A program made the translations under genes and the position numbers. A stretch of 64,000 bases of DNA from Hamiltosporidium tvaerminnensis (taxonomy: Eukaryota > Microsporidia > Dubosqiidae). The notes under the pieces were generated by a model that worked only from the letters and a program-made list of their open reading frames with translations, had not been told where the DNA came from and searched no databases. Shown here in pieces: positions 19,403 through 31,002 of this stretch (its first letter is position 1; each line of letters opens with the position of its first letter). The stretch covers positions 983,501-1,047,500 of the forward strand of contig CM061250.1 in the NCBI GenBank assembly GCA_022605425.2. Direction: 5' to 3'.

Positions 19403-21586
19403 TTATTTAGAATCTACAAAAGCTTTGAAATTTTTTATAGATTCTTCGTACGTAGGGTAGGACTTTATATTTTCTCTGATCCATTTAGAAAGGAATTCAT
19501 TAGATCTCTTTTCTTTATATCTTGCGTCAAGTAGGAAAACGGCACCCCAATCCTCCTTATGTCTTACAACCCTTCCTATTGCCTGATTAACTGCACGATA
19601 AGCTTGCATTTCATACCAAGCTCTACCATTCATTTTTTTAAATTTATCATTATATTCTCGTTTCAATTCTACTTGTACATCTTTAAAACTTGGAAACGGA
19701 ATACCAATTCCAATTACAGCACGAGCTAAATCATCTTTAAAATCAACACCCTCACTTGCTTTACCCCTAAATACACATAGAAGTACTGCATTTTGTTTAT
19801 TCTGAACACATTTTTTATAATTTTTTAAAATATTTTCAAATGCACTTAGTTTACCTATTTTTGGTTCCAAAAATAAGTTTTTAAATTTTAATTTTTCTAG
19901 AATTGTACCAAGTTTTTCTAAAAACACATAACTAGGTACGAAAACCAACACACCGCCTTTGCTTCCCACGGCATTTTTTATATCCGAAATCGCTTTACTG
20001 ATTTGATCCAAGTAATTCGCGCTTGCCATATTTCCGTAGGTCCCAATTATTGAATTATTTGAATATCCTTTATCTAGCGCACAAATGAATACATTGGAAG
20101 GTGAAATCACATGGGGTGCTTCTACCACATGTTTAAAATCTGCACCAAGTTCACCCATTACTGCATTAAATGGTACCAAAGTACCCGAAAGCAGAACCAA
20201 GGCTCGACAACTTGAAGCAACCTGTTTAAAAATATAGGAAGGGTCTAGCAACCAAAGATTCAAACTATAACCACTTCTGCCATTAATACTCCGTTGAAAT
20301 ACAAGCGCATATCCTTCACACTTTTCAATCATTATTTTATCTGCCACAAATAATAAGCTCTCTATTATTTGTGAACTACTCAGTCCAATCAAATCTCTTC
20401 CTTCATCTACGGAATTCAGAGCATATATATGCCCTTTCAATTTACGAATATTTTCAATATCCAATCCTATTTCATTAAATTCATTTACAATCTCTTTTCC
20501 CTTCTTTATTTTGTAAATAAAATCGTTGTCTTTTTTATCGTAAAAAGAATTTGCAAATGAATTCTTGCTATCATTATTAGCAGTATTTTTATAAGATTCG
20601 TTATTATTAACTGGCAAATTGTTAAAAAATGTGTTTTCTTTAATATTTCCAGCTGATAATCGAATATCCTTCTTATTATTAAATCCAGCACCATTAAAAC
20701 TTACATTCTCTTTATTTTTTAAGGAGTTATCACAATAGTCTTTAATTTTTTTTATGATTCCAAGAATTCCTAAAAGATCATTTCTTAAACTGCTCATTCC
20801 AATTTTTCGGAGAGAAGAAACAAGTTCGTTGTTGAGAATATCTAAAATATTGGATGTTAAATCAAGTGAACCAGCAGATCTACACGTATCTTCTACATTA
20901 TGTGCTTCATCTATTAAAAGTATTGTATTGTGAAGAGAAATATTTAATGTAGAACGTATTGCAGGATCAAGTATGTAATTATACGGTGCAAACACCAGTG
21001 TTGCTTTGTCTGCTAAAATACGAGAAGCATAGTATGGACATGCAGTACTTTGTTTTCCTTCTCTTCTAAGATCTTCTATATCATGTATAGATTCAGACAT
21101 TTTTTTACTGAGCCTATCTTTATTATTAAAATATATACATGCTTTGTTCTTAAGAAGATCACAACAAGCAGTATTTTTATCGCTGACATCTACTGGTTTG
21201 GGAGATATGCAGTATTGTGTTCTGCTGGCCAAGATAGACATTCTAGGACGATATCTTGTTTTTCTAAGTTGATTAACAAGTTGATCAAGTTGTTTGTGTG
21301 TACGAGAACAAATTATTATTTGTAATGTATCTGCACTTTCTTGACTTATATTTCCTTGTTGATCTTTTTTAATACTTTTAACAATTTCATTTCTCTTATA
21401 ATGTTCTGCCCATGCCAATACAGAACAAATTATTGATAGGCTTTTTCCTGTTCCTGTTGGACTTTCTATTATCCCTCCGCATCCCTCCTGTAGACATGAT
21501 ATAATTTTAGTCATAGTTACTATTTGTGAAGGATATGGTGGATATGGAATGTCTATAGGAATAGAAGATATTTTAATACGTGCCAT
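19403..21586 (-). CDS. FANCJ/RTEL1-type Rad3-family DNA helicase
   Basis: This 727-aa superfamily 2 iron-sulphur helicase (XPD/Rad3 group) should unwind DNA 5'-3' in nuclear repair or replication. Walker A ESPTGTGKS is at 41-49, the IIICSRTHKQLDQ motif Ia at 90-102, the FeS cysteines likely C126, C141/C142, C150 and C183, and DEAH at 226-229. The C-terminal half has LLSGTLVPFNAV, RGKASEGVDFKDD, GIPFPSFKDVQVELKREYND and QAIGRVVRHKEDWGAVFLLD. These last motifs fit BRIP1/FANCJ best, while YRPRMSILASR and HDIEDL also fit RTEL1, so I leave the symbol empty; CHL1 and XPD fit less well. An asparagine-rich low-complexity insert lies at about 290-350. GGGG at 21,588-21,591 (CCCC on the coding strand) confirms the start. 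It is the only conserved gene between the arms and is not duplicated. Confidence 0.88.
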   Translation of the reverse strand: MARIKISSIPIDIPYPPYPSQIVTMTKIISCLQEGCGGIIESPTGTGKSLSIICSVLAWAEHYKRNEIVKSIKKDQQGNISQESADTLQIIICSRTHKQLDQLVNQLRKTRYRPRMSILASRTQYCISPKPVDVSDKNTACCDLLKNKACIYFNNKDRLSKKMSESIHDIEDLRREGKQSTACPYYASRILADKATLVFAPYNYILDPAIRSTLNISLHNTILLIDEAHNVEDTCRSAGSLDLTSNILDILNNELVSSLRKIGMSSLRNDLLGILGIIKKIKDYCDNSLKNKENVSFNGAGFNNKKDIRLSAGNIKENTFFNNLPVNNNESYKNTANNDSKNSFANSFYDKKDNDFIYKIKKGKEIVNEFNEIGLDIENIRKLKGHIYALNSVDEGRDLIGLSSSQIIESLLFVADKIMIEKCEGYALVFQRSINGRSGYSLNLWLLDPSYIFKQVASSCRALVLLSGTLVPFNAVMGELGADFKHVVEAPHVISPSNVFICALDKGYSNNSIIGTYGNMASANYLDQISKAISDIKNAVGSKGGVLVFVPSYVFLEKLGTILEKLKFKNLFLEPKIGKLSAFENILKNYKKCVQNKQNAVLLCVFRGKASEGVDFKDDLARAVIGIGIPFPSFKDVQVELKREYNDKFKKMNGRAWYEMQAYRAVNQAIGRVVRHKEDWGAVFLLDARYKEKRSNEFLSKWIRENIKSYPTYEESIKNFKAFVDSK

Positions 21587-21587
21587 T

Positions 21588-21591
21588 GGGG
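21588..21591 (-). promoter_or_regulatory. CCCC start-proximal motif of FANCJ-like gene
   Basis: On the coding strand the sequence reads TACCCCAATGG, with CCCC one base before the ATG. Confidence 0.6.
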
Positions 21592-22272
21592 TAGAATATA
21601 TAACTAAATGTATTTATTTCGATACCAAATAGATAAAAAAATATTGAATTATTTGGAAAAAAAAATAATTTTATCAAAGATTTGAATAATATGAAAAATA
21701 AAATAATTTCATTGGTTTAGAATAAGATGGATCTAATAGAAAATAATTGTGTTTTTTGAGTTTGGTAGTGAATTGACATTGGGTTCAGATTTTTAATTTT
21801 TAATGAATTATTAATGTAATGTTTAAATATCCACATGATATAAGCAAAAAACGTAAAAATATGAAAATTACAATAGAATTTTCAAATTTGAATCATAAAA
21901 TTGCCTTCAAAGTATTTTTATGTCAAAAATTTGTTTTTTAAAAGGAGAAAATTATCAAATTCAAGAATAGGTTTATATAAATTTTATTTTTGGCAACTTT
22001 TTAAGGCTGAATCTTGTTTTAAATACCCCGATTCATATTCTGTTGTTTTTATACGGGTCGGAATATACCGCTCGGCTTTAAATCATTTATTATTTTTAAT
22101 CAGGTCTAAAACGAATGAAATGTTATTTCATATTAGAATATATTTGCAATGTTCAATAAGTTGCCTGAAAAATTGCGGTGCGTTATATTTGCCACTAAAG
22201 ATATGTTTTGCGAAAGATTTACAAATATTTTATATATGATTGTGAACTGCAAAAAAAACTTTGTTCTTAGGA
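21592..22272. other. AT-rich DNA between helicase and hAT element
   Basis: No supported gene. An open frame at 21,901-22,239 has no recognised domain. Confidence 0.4.
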
Positions 22273-22280
22273 ACTTTAAT

Positions 22281-25200
22281 CAAGAGTCTCCCAACTTTTT
22301 AGCTTCGGGACCATTTTACCTCTAAAAATTTTCCAAGACTAAGAATTCATTAGCTTTTGTACCAATTTTAGAAATTTATTCCTTAAGTTATTATTATTGT
22401 TTTTGAAGGAAATATTAAAAGTTTCTTATAAATGTTCAAAAAATAATAATGTTTCTTAAAAATATTTTTCAATATAATATAAAAATAAATAGAGAAGTAA
22501 ACTTTCAAAAAACACTTTTTTTAGGAAGGTAATTCTAAATCTTATCATTATATCTGTAACGCATGATTAACAATAGCTTAAGTGCTTTTTTTAATATTTG
22601 TTGTCATTTATTTTGCCCCAAAACCCATCAGAGCTTATCTTTTTTTAATCTTCTAGTGTCGATGTTAAAGGACTGAATACCGCATATATCGGAATAAAAC
22701 CCCTGCATTTATATTAATAAGTAATTAAAACCACTAAAAAAATTGAAATTGGGGTTTTTTGACACATACTGAGCTCTTGCCAAAAGAAACACGTGTATAA
22801 CCGAAAATCCCGAAAAAATCGAGCTTCTGATCTTTAGTACGACAGTCGGGGTTTTACAAATTCGAATAATTTCGAATATGTTCAATGATCAACAAAATGA
22901 CATATAATTATTTTTTTTCATTTTTATGTTTACTGTGGACTAAAATTGTTATTTTATCCTCAAATAATCAGGCCAACGTATCTCTCCAATTTTCTAATGA
23001 AAATTATGATACCTTGGCATTATACCTTTATAGTTTTTTACTAGTTGCTTTTCAACTGCGAAAAACTGTCAAAACAATATTTTGATGAAAAATCTCTAGT
23101 GAATCATACTATATTCTTATTTTTTTTCAATTTTTATTTCCTTAATTTGAATAAAATGAATACAAAGAAATATAGATAGTAGATTTTTAACGATAAAGGC
23201 AATGAGTGTCATTACCCTGTTATGGTGTGGAGTAATACGGCACTATGATTTTTTTGCATTTAAGCTATATTGGTTTTTTGAAAATACAATATTATACAGC
23301 ATTGTGCAGAGAAAGATCTTAAATCTCACATAATATTACTACAGATTTAAGAGTAAAAAAATTAAAACCCGATAAACATAGATTTAACACTTGAAAATAT
23401 TTTTCTAAGAAGGTAAAAGCTGAACGAGAAGCAGTAATTCGAGGTACTTTACGTTGCTTATTCATTGGCTAAATGTGGCAAATGGTCCACAGACACCAAA
23501 TAAATTAGAAACTCTAGAATCGCTGCATATTTCAAATTTCTTTAACATAGTTGATATATTTAGAAATTTCAATTTTTTCGACATTAAAAATAGCACAGGA
23601 AATATATAAATTCGTAGATAATGTTATTAAAGAATTGTATGTTTGAGACTGCCATTTAAAATATTCGGTTTGACTCGAAATGAACCTTACTGCCGTCTCG
23701 GATATAGGTCATTTTTTGCAATCTATTTGAATAATTAATCTAAACTAGATAGTATATGAAGAGGTTTTAAACATTATTAGCATTCACAGCAAAATTACTC
23801 AAAAAAATATTTTTAGAGAGGTTTAAAAATCTGTTAAAAAAATAATCTTCGAATGAAAAACTTGAAGTATATTACAACTACTTCCGGAAAAATATGATGT
23901 AAAAATGAGGTTTAGTTCTCTGGTATAAAAGCGGTAGCAATGACGGAGGCTCAAAACTTTGATATACATTGCATTATCACCTACAGGCGATATAAGGAAA
24001 TTCCTTGGGTATATCTAAACCCTTAAGCTAGTAACATCCACTATAAAGTATATCAAATAATATACGCAAAAACATCCCCAATTTTGTAAGTTTGTCGGCT
24101 CTTGTTTGGAAAAGTTTTGAACGAGTTTTTAAACTTAGAAAAATTATCGAGATATTTTCAAATGAAAGTAAACGTTATTTCGTCAATTCATGAGCAATGG
24201 ATGGCTATGAAAATGATGTTTTGATATAAATGAAAACAAATGTATGAATGATTTAAAATTAAAATGCAAGTAAAATGATGCTGCTTAATTACTCTTATTG
24301 AATCATATCGTCTAAAAATAGTCTTTTGTTAATTCACACGAACAAAAAATGTTTATTCATTTTAATATGTGCCAAAAATGTAGGAACGAACAGCGCCACT
24401 TATTCTAAAAGATTTTGCTCTATAGACTGCCATATTTTCCTGGAAAGCACTTAAGTTTGAAGAACGTCCCTAATAAGTAGATTTAAATCCTGCTCACCGT
24501 TCCTTTGTTGTAATAAAATGGGTGTTAATCGAAAAATATTATTGTATAATTGATTTTATTTACTTTGGTAGACCATATTAAAATTTAAAATAACTTTATA
24601 TTTGTTTAAATTTAAAAGATACAAGAATTTTTTTTTGTCGCATAAATAATTTTACGGAAACAAAATACATTGAAAGTAATTTTGATTTTCTTTTTTCATA
24701 TTATATTTAATTGCAAACGCAATTAAAATTTTGAAAGTTCTTTCACCACTGATATCACATCTCTCGATCATGAGCATCGATTGGAAATAATATATATGAT
24801 ATACGGTGATATTTTATGGAAAAAAATGCGAATTAATCATCACACTTTGTAAAAATCTTGATGTGTTACAATTCAATAACGTTCATAAATTTCCTCAAGG
24901 TTTTATCTCCGCCTTCGGAACTATCTGACAATATGAATACATATTCTCTAAAATGAAATACCCAAAAATTATTTTCTGAAAAAAATGGCAAATGAGCACT
25001 TGAAGTCGTGCTGATAAATTCTACAAGCAAAAGACCAACAATTTAAAGAAACTCTCGGAGAAAATTATAACACAATAATCTCATTAATAATTATTTAGGC
25101 TTCACATTTTTTGTTATTTTCTTCCTTTGTTGGTAAAAAAAATTCCAAAAACTAAATGAATTGTATTTGTATAATTTATTTATATTTTTGAACCTTATTT

Positions 25201-25310
25201 AAAAAAAACTTATTATGCATGATTCTCGTGACGAAAAGATGCAAGAACGATATGTAAGACGTCCCTTAGCCAGATAAAATATGTCCCGAAGCTGTAGTTT
25301 AGAGACCCTT
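22281..25310 (+). mobile_element. Decayed hAT DNA transposon, ~3.0 kb
   Basis: The ends are imperfect inverted repeats: left CAAGAGTCTCCCAACTTTTT then AGCTTCGGGACC, right (minus strand) AAGGGTCTCTAAACTACAGC then TTCGGGACAT. They resemble the GGGTCTCCAAACT-type termini of hAT elements. Candidate 8-bp target duplications are ACTTTAAT (22,273-22,280) and ATTCCAAT (25,311-25,318), 5 of 8 identical with C/T differences only. The interior carries a broken hAT transposase (separate entry). The element lies in the spacer and is single copy here. Confidence 0.75.
23330..24260 (+). pseudogene. hAT transposase remnant (ZBED5/FAM200-like)
   Basis: Stops and frameshifts interrupt it throughout, but family blocks appear in the right order. 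VLYVAYSLAKCGK at about 23,440-23,480 matches the SYxVALxIAKxGKPHT block. LEMNLTAVSDIGHFLQSI at about 23,680-23,735 matches QLDESTDVSNxAQLLVF. At about 23,965-24,000 IHCII is followed, after a 1-nt frame change, by HLQAI, matching the IHCIIHRQAL block. SALVWKSFERVFKLRKIIEI at about 24,090-24,150 matches RWLSRGKVLxRVFELRxEI. No intact protein is possible. Confidence 0.78.
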
Positions 25311-25318
25311 ATTCCAAT

Positions 25319-26170
25319 CAAAATAAATATTTTTGGCAATATGATTCCTGCTAAAATTATATTATTAGATTATCTTTACATTTGGATTTACAACTAAACT
25401 CGATCTATGATTATTCAAAAGACAGAAAATGCAAAGCGAATATATTTCTGGATAACTAAGGTATGGTTTCCGGCTAAAATATTTTAATCCGAATGCAAAA
25501 AAAATCCGATTTAATGTCCTTTTATAAAAGAAAAAAACTTGACTCTAGAGTTTACATAAAATAGATTTCATATGGTAATTACACGGGAAACTGTAAAAAT
25601 TTGGTTAAAAATTTTTTTTTGAAAAATAAATCCTTAGTTTTCCACATTAGCAGATATTTTAAACACAAATCCAGCGAATGAATTTGTTTATAAGTACTTC
25701 ATATAGTTTTACTTACACAAATATTCAATAATAATTTCAAATTAATATAATATCCGGCTTTGTCTCTATATTTATTCTGCTATTCTTTTCCAAATTCGCC
25801 TTTCGTAAAGATATAAACACCAAATATATAATAGGTATTTTAATGAATGCGAAAGTGCAAAATTTTGTAATATAGTCTTGCCGTTAGTGGTTGAAATATT
25901 TACTACCTATTAAATGCAAAAATACGAGAACAGAAATTTATAGAAGCGAAATAATAAAGTTTAAATTATTTTTTTAACAACTTTAGTATGAAGCAATAAT
26001 TTGGGGTACTATAATATTTACTTGAAAAACATAAAATAGTATATATATTTCAATCCTAATGGGTAGAAAGAAAAAATTGACAGCAAAAATATAAAAAATG
26101 AAAAAAATAAAAGCTGTGAACAGCTCGAAAACTAGTTTAAAACAGATAAAATTATGTGATATGGAAGTAC
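25319..26170. other. AT-rich DNA between hAT and LINE fossils
   Basis: Nothing recognisable is seen. Confidence 0.4.
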
Positions 26171-26199
26171 TATAAAGACCCGAGGGGTTCTTTCACAAA

Positions 26200-29100
26200 C
26201 AATCATCCATATTAATACCAAACTACCATTGAGAAACAATTGCCAGGCTACTCTAGTCTGCTCGCTTAAAATGATATTCTCGTCTGCCTGCCATTATTCG
26301 TCTGTGTGTTAACCAGCCAGTATCCCTTAAAACCTCAAGATAGCTGCTAGTTTAGAAGGAAACCAAAGGAAAGTATTGCATTCAGTACTTTACTCTGTCA
26401 CCGCCATTGGGAAAAATTGGTTTAGATGTGCTATTCTAGCAGTGCAAAAGAGTTTGAAACAATACCTATAAATCGCTAACCTGCAATTCCTAGGTACTAT
26501 AGTGAGAAATTTGGCCGTACAGTTAATTTCAATGTGTTAAAATAATTGACATAAAATGGGCAGAAAGGGAAATAATGTAAGAAGAGAATAGAGACTGATT
26601 TAGAATCGCAACATGTATCGCCGAGTCATGTTCCGTAACTGACACTTCACTCTATATTAACTTGAGAGATAAGTTCCAGTGTAAGCTCAAAGAATTCTCA
26701 GAGAAAGAAATCAAAGATGAAATGGTCCGAACTAGAAAACTTACAAATGAATTGTTAATAGAAAAGTTTTGGAACTCATAAATCGGATCACTGGTGAATA
26801 TGTTGAATCTTATGTAACCAATTTTGTTGCTGATGCAGCTCACTACTCTAGTAGATCCAGGCATACTATGAAGAAGGTACACTCAATATAAACCCACATC
26901 TGTTTTGAAAGAAAAAAATTCAAAGCAAAAGTTAAAGCTAGTAATTAAAAAGATATTACAAAGAAAGCTCGTAAGCAACGAAAGGTTTTTCGCTTCAGAA
27001 GCAATAAGCCTTAAAAAAATTATTCGAGAGTTTAATTTAAACAGGTGCGGTGCAACTGATCTCTCCGAGGCTTTCGTTAAGAAGAATAAGTCTTCAAATA
27101 TCTACAAAAAAAATATAACGATGTATGAAAATAAGAAGCAATTCAAAAAGCGAATCGCCTGTTTGTGTTAGTCCAAGATCGATCCTATCGTAGATTGTCT
27201 TAGCGCAAAGCATCTTGCGAATGTGGTTAAATGTGAAAAAATTTAAGAACTATAATTTGCATAGTAGTGCAATTATGACAAATTAGTTGCGTATAATGAT
27301 ATTTTGATACCTTTCGTCGGATACTCATCAGGCTTTGTTCGATTCGCTTGAATAATTTATAGATATTAGTAATTGGCTTCTCTTGGAAACCTTCCAGAAT
27401 AGTTTGTATTTATAATGTTTACATCAAGAAATTTACGCGTCTTCATGCATATCTTTATGATTGTAAAAGTTATTTGTTTAGAAGGAACTCGTATCCGACT
27501 GGCATTATTTTTGGATTACTTATCTGATACCTACTCGTACACCAAAGACTAGTTTTGATTTTATACCGATAACATATGTCAAAGTTAAACAAATGGACAA
27601 CAAAATGTGTTACTAAAGAAATAAGACTTGAAATGAAAAGTCGAGAGTTGCTCCAGAGATAATTAGTTAGGATTTCTTATAAGAATCAAGGAGCGAAGTA
27701 AAGCCCTATTTAATGTTGCAATTAGTAAAGAGTACAGAAACAATCTTAAGACAACACGATTGATGTTAAAAAAGCTTTAATTCTATAGATCATGCTTATT
27801 TGACTCTGAGCATTGGAAACCTCAATTTACCCGCTTGAATCCTGAAATTTATCTAAGGTAATATTATCAAAATGGAAAATTGATATATCAGTAGGGCCTG
27901 AAAAAATCATGAGCAAGAAGATTGATAGAGGGATTCTACAAGGAGATAGTTTGTCACCATTGTTGTTTTTGTTGTGTATGGATCCATTAAGCCGAAAGCT
28001 TAATGAAAAATACACAAAAGGGACAGTACAAACAGATGCAGGATTCCATTCTACCAATCATCTCTTGTTTATTGATGATCTAAAGCTCCTTGCTAAAGAC
28101 CGTTCAACATTGAGTGCTATGATAGACGAGGCAAAGGAATTTTTAAAGGTGATTGGGTTAGAGATTAACAAAGAGAAGTCAGCCACAAATGATACGTGTT
28201 GTGAAGATACTGTTACTCGTTTAGAAGGTTTTAGTGTTTACAAATATTTAGGAATAATAGAAGATAGCAGAGGAATTCAAACACGTAGCTCATTTGAAGC
28301 AGTACAAAGCAAACTGATAGCAAGAGTTGAAAGACTTTGTCACGCTAGATTAAACGCAATAAATTTATTTTCAGCAATCAATCAACATGCGATATCGTCA
28401 ATCAACTATCACATAGGAGTACTTCGACTTGAACCGACTGACTTATCTAAGTTAGATGATGTGGTGCGGGCAGTGTTGGTGAAGAATAAGATACATCTTC
28501 GCCCAGGATGTAAAGAGCGTTTGTCTCTTCTTAGAACAGAACTTGGAAGAGGCCTACATAGTGTTGAGTTGCGAAGCGAACATATGCTTCTGCAACTCTT
28601 GGATTTTCTGAAAAAAACATAACGAATCCTCAAACGGAAGAGCAAAAATCCCAAAGGTTGAGAAATATAGTAAAACTTATCAACCCCTAATAAAAAACTT
28701 TTTAAAAATAAAATACGGCTTCGAAGAGGAATTCACAAAGAAGAAATCGGAAGGGGCTCAACAAGCCAAATCATATAACGAAATCGAAAAACAAAACTAC
28801 ATATGAAGTTATTTAATACCAGAAGTAACGAGCTAGTAAGTTAAATTACACCAGAAATAGTTAAAGAAAGGAAGTTTAAGATCATTTAATTAACCAGTTT
28901 TCTGCTATATCCAGGATAGAAATGTATTCTGGAGCAGAAAGTTTGAGCCACACTATAACACGTCTATGAAAAGAGTAAATCGTTTAAGATTAAGACATAA
29001 AAAAACTTGGTTATTGCTATACCTGACAAAATAATGGAATGGTACTATGCTTAGATATTATTTTTAGATAAATATAATTTTCAGTCTTCAAAACGAATTA

Positions 29101-29640
29101 AGGCTTTTGGGTTCAGGGAAGGCTCGATAACGAGTATGCAGAGATAAGAGAATACTTCTGAATAAAAACAGAGGTCGAAATTAGGAATATTAGACCAGAT
29201 TAATCAATTATGACAAGAGGATCATATGATAATCTTCAGTATATAAGAATTAATTTCCAGGTTTTTCGAATATTTAAGGCAAAAGCTTAAGAAATATTAC
29301 TATTAGCAAATTAGTTGGATCTCATTTACAAATAATTGTGAAGATAATTTCTTATTTGATGACCTGGGACGCTATTTTAACTAAATACTATAATTATTAT
29401 CTTAAAAGAATACAAATATTCATGAATTTAAAAGAATACATTCAGTCGATAGTACTCAGGAATACAGTTGAATAATTTTTTTTGATCGAAGAAGAAAACT
29501 TGAGCCGAAACAAAATTCAGAAGTGAGTTGTGCAAGATCGTCATCAAGTGTTATCATAAGCCCAGGTGAATCCACAACTTCATTCTATCTAAAACAAATG
29601 AATAATCAGGATGGTTGTGTTAAACAGGATAATAGAAAAT
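26200..29640 (+). mobile_element. R4-like non-LTR retrotransposon, long decayed copy
   Basis: This is a plus-strand LINE fossil. N-terminal coding traces lie near 26,770-26,890 (INRITGEYVESYVTNFVADA in one frame). RT blocks run from about 27,560 to 28,622. The endonuclease part is badly decayed at about 28,890-29,530, where nucleotide similarity to the arm fragments resumes (CTGCTATATCCAGGATAGAA; AGTACTCAGGAATACAG). RT followed by a restriction-like endonuclease is the architecture of the R2/R4/NeSL clades. The 5' limit is a guess. Confidence 0.75.
27490..28622 (+). pseudogene. Reverse transcriptase of R4-like element
   Basis: The open part is 27,909-28,622 (237 aa). It includes RGILQGDSLSPLLFLLCMDP (RT block 4) and LFIDDLKLLAKD, where FIDD replaces the usual F/YxDD active site. 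INKEKSA and KYLGI follow, ending in a long C-terminal tail GRGLHSVELRSEHMLLQLL. Upstream, outside the open frame, DVKKALNSIDHAYL near 27,760 is the block with the first catalytic Asp, and WTTKCVTKEIRLEMKSRELL near 27,590-27,650 is also typical of RT. Stops and frameshifts separate these blocks. The tail matches the 5' ends of the truncated fragments at 2,667 and 45,600. Confidence 0.82.
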
Positions 29641-30480
29641 AATTATACCTCGTATTATTTTATATAGCGTGGAGAGAAAATAACCACATTAAAAACTATC
29701 TGGTTGGAATGAGTGTTTGAAATTGTTATACAGTTCATTGTTGAAATTTTGGTGGAATATTAACTAATATAGATTTATAGACCAATTCCCTATAATTCGT
29801 GATACACCAACTTAAAAAGACGATTGGAATATTTCCAGGTGTTCATCCTCGACACCAAGAGGTTAAAAAAGAATGGAAAATGTAAAATATCATTTGATAG
29901 GCATATACACGGCGAAGGAACTAAAAATCAATGTAAATGAAGAAACAGAAACAGATAAAGGTGTGAAGTGGCCAATCGGCTGTTAGAAATCATTTTAAAG
30001 GTAGAAAATTTGTTATCCCATAATTTTTTGATCCTATTTCAACTTTAATGATGCAAGAAAGAAAAGTAAGGCCCGAATGAAAAATGATAACAAGAAATAT
30101 TATTTTAATAAACCAGTCTTTGTTGCATGTGCTCTAATTTTTTAAAAAAAATAGAGCATGTCTGTATGAACATCACTTATTCGGGGCCTCGTGAGAGTTT
30201 AGAACAGCTTCTTTCAAAATTACTTAAGTTTACATTTTTTTTATACAATAATCCGATCTCATCACCCCAGCTTATTAAAAATACATTACTTTTCCACAAT
30301 TTTTTCTGCTTTTGAGAATAAACTTAGAAATTTACCTTACATCATTTTCTTATTTTATTCTAAGGCTAAGGTTTTTTTTCCAAAGTAGTTTCTAGATAAT
30401 TCTCAGTTTGAGAATTCATAATAATAAACGTCTGTGAGCTTTTTATAAATTATGTCACTCTAGATAATGGCGATGTTAAT
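29641..30480. other. Spacer DNA at inner edge of right arm
   Basis: Positions 29,660-29,760 resemble the head of the SINE-like family (GGAGAGAAAATAACC, GAATGAGTGTTTGAAATTG). The rest shows no gene. Positions about 30,420-30,530 weakly resemble the left-arm inner edge on both sides of the 17,150 insertion. Confidence 0.4.
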
Positions 30481-30639
30481 TATCTATATAACAATATTAT
30501 AGAAACATGAATACACATTCTTTAATAAAACTACTAAACTCATAGCGTGTTTATAGTAAGAATTTCATTTTTGATTACCCACATGTATTTAAACTTTAGA
30601 ACAAAATAGATTTGTTCATTCATTCTCGGAACTACATCT

Positions 30640-30843
30640 CTTCGGAATCTTAGCCACCCTCTGTAATACCACCACCGGTCTCTTTCTGTTGGGTTCGTTT
30701 ACTTTTTTAGGTTTCGTAGGAATGTGGTTTTAAATGATGGGTTGTTAGCCATACGCCCAATCTGAAGGACCAGTCCCTTTTAGTCGCCTCTTATGACAAG
30801 CAAAGAATACTACAAGTCAATTCTGCTCTCGACATGGTGGGGT
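30640..30843 (-). repeat. Dispersed repeat M, right-arm copy
   Basis: Mirror of 16,787-17,000 with only scattered differences. It carries the same CTTGTCATAAGAGGCGACTA core on the minus strand. Confidence 0.75.
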
Positions 30844-31002
30844 GGAACAAAATATATTGGAAGAGCATATATGATGAAAGTAGAGCAAAATAAAATACGA
30901 CATTTAATAATTTAGAATTTATTAGAAAATCAAATTTCTATACGAGATGATGTTTTTCTCTGTTCTATTAAGAACTTAACTTTTAGCAAGAATGTTAAAA
31001 CT

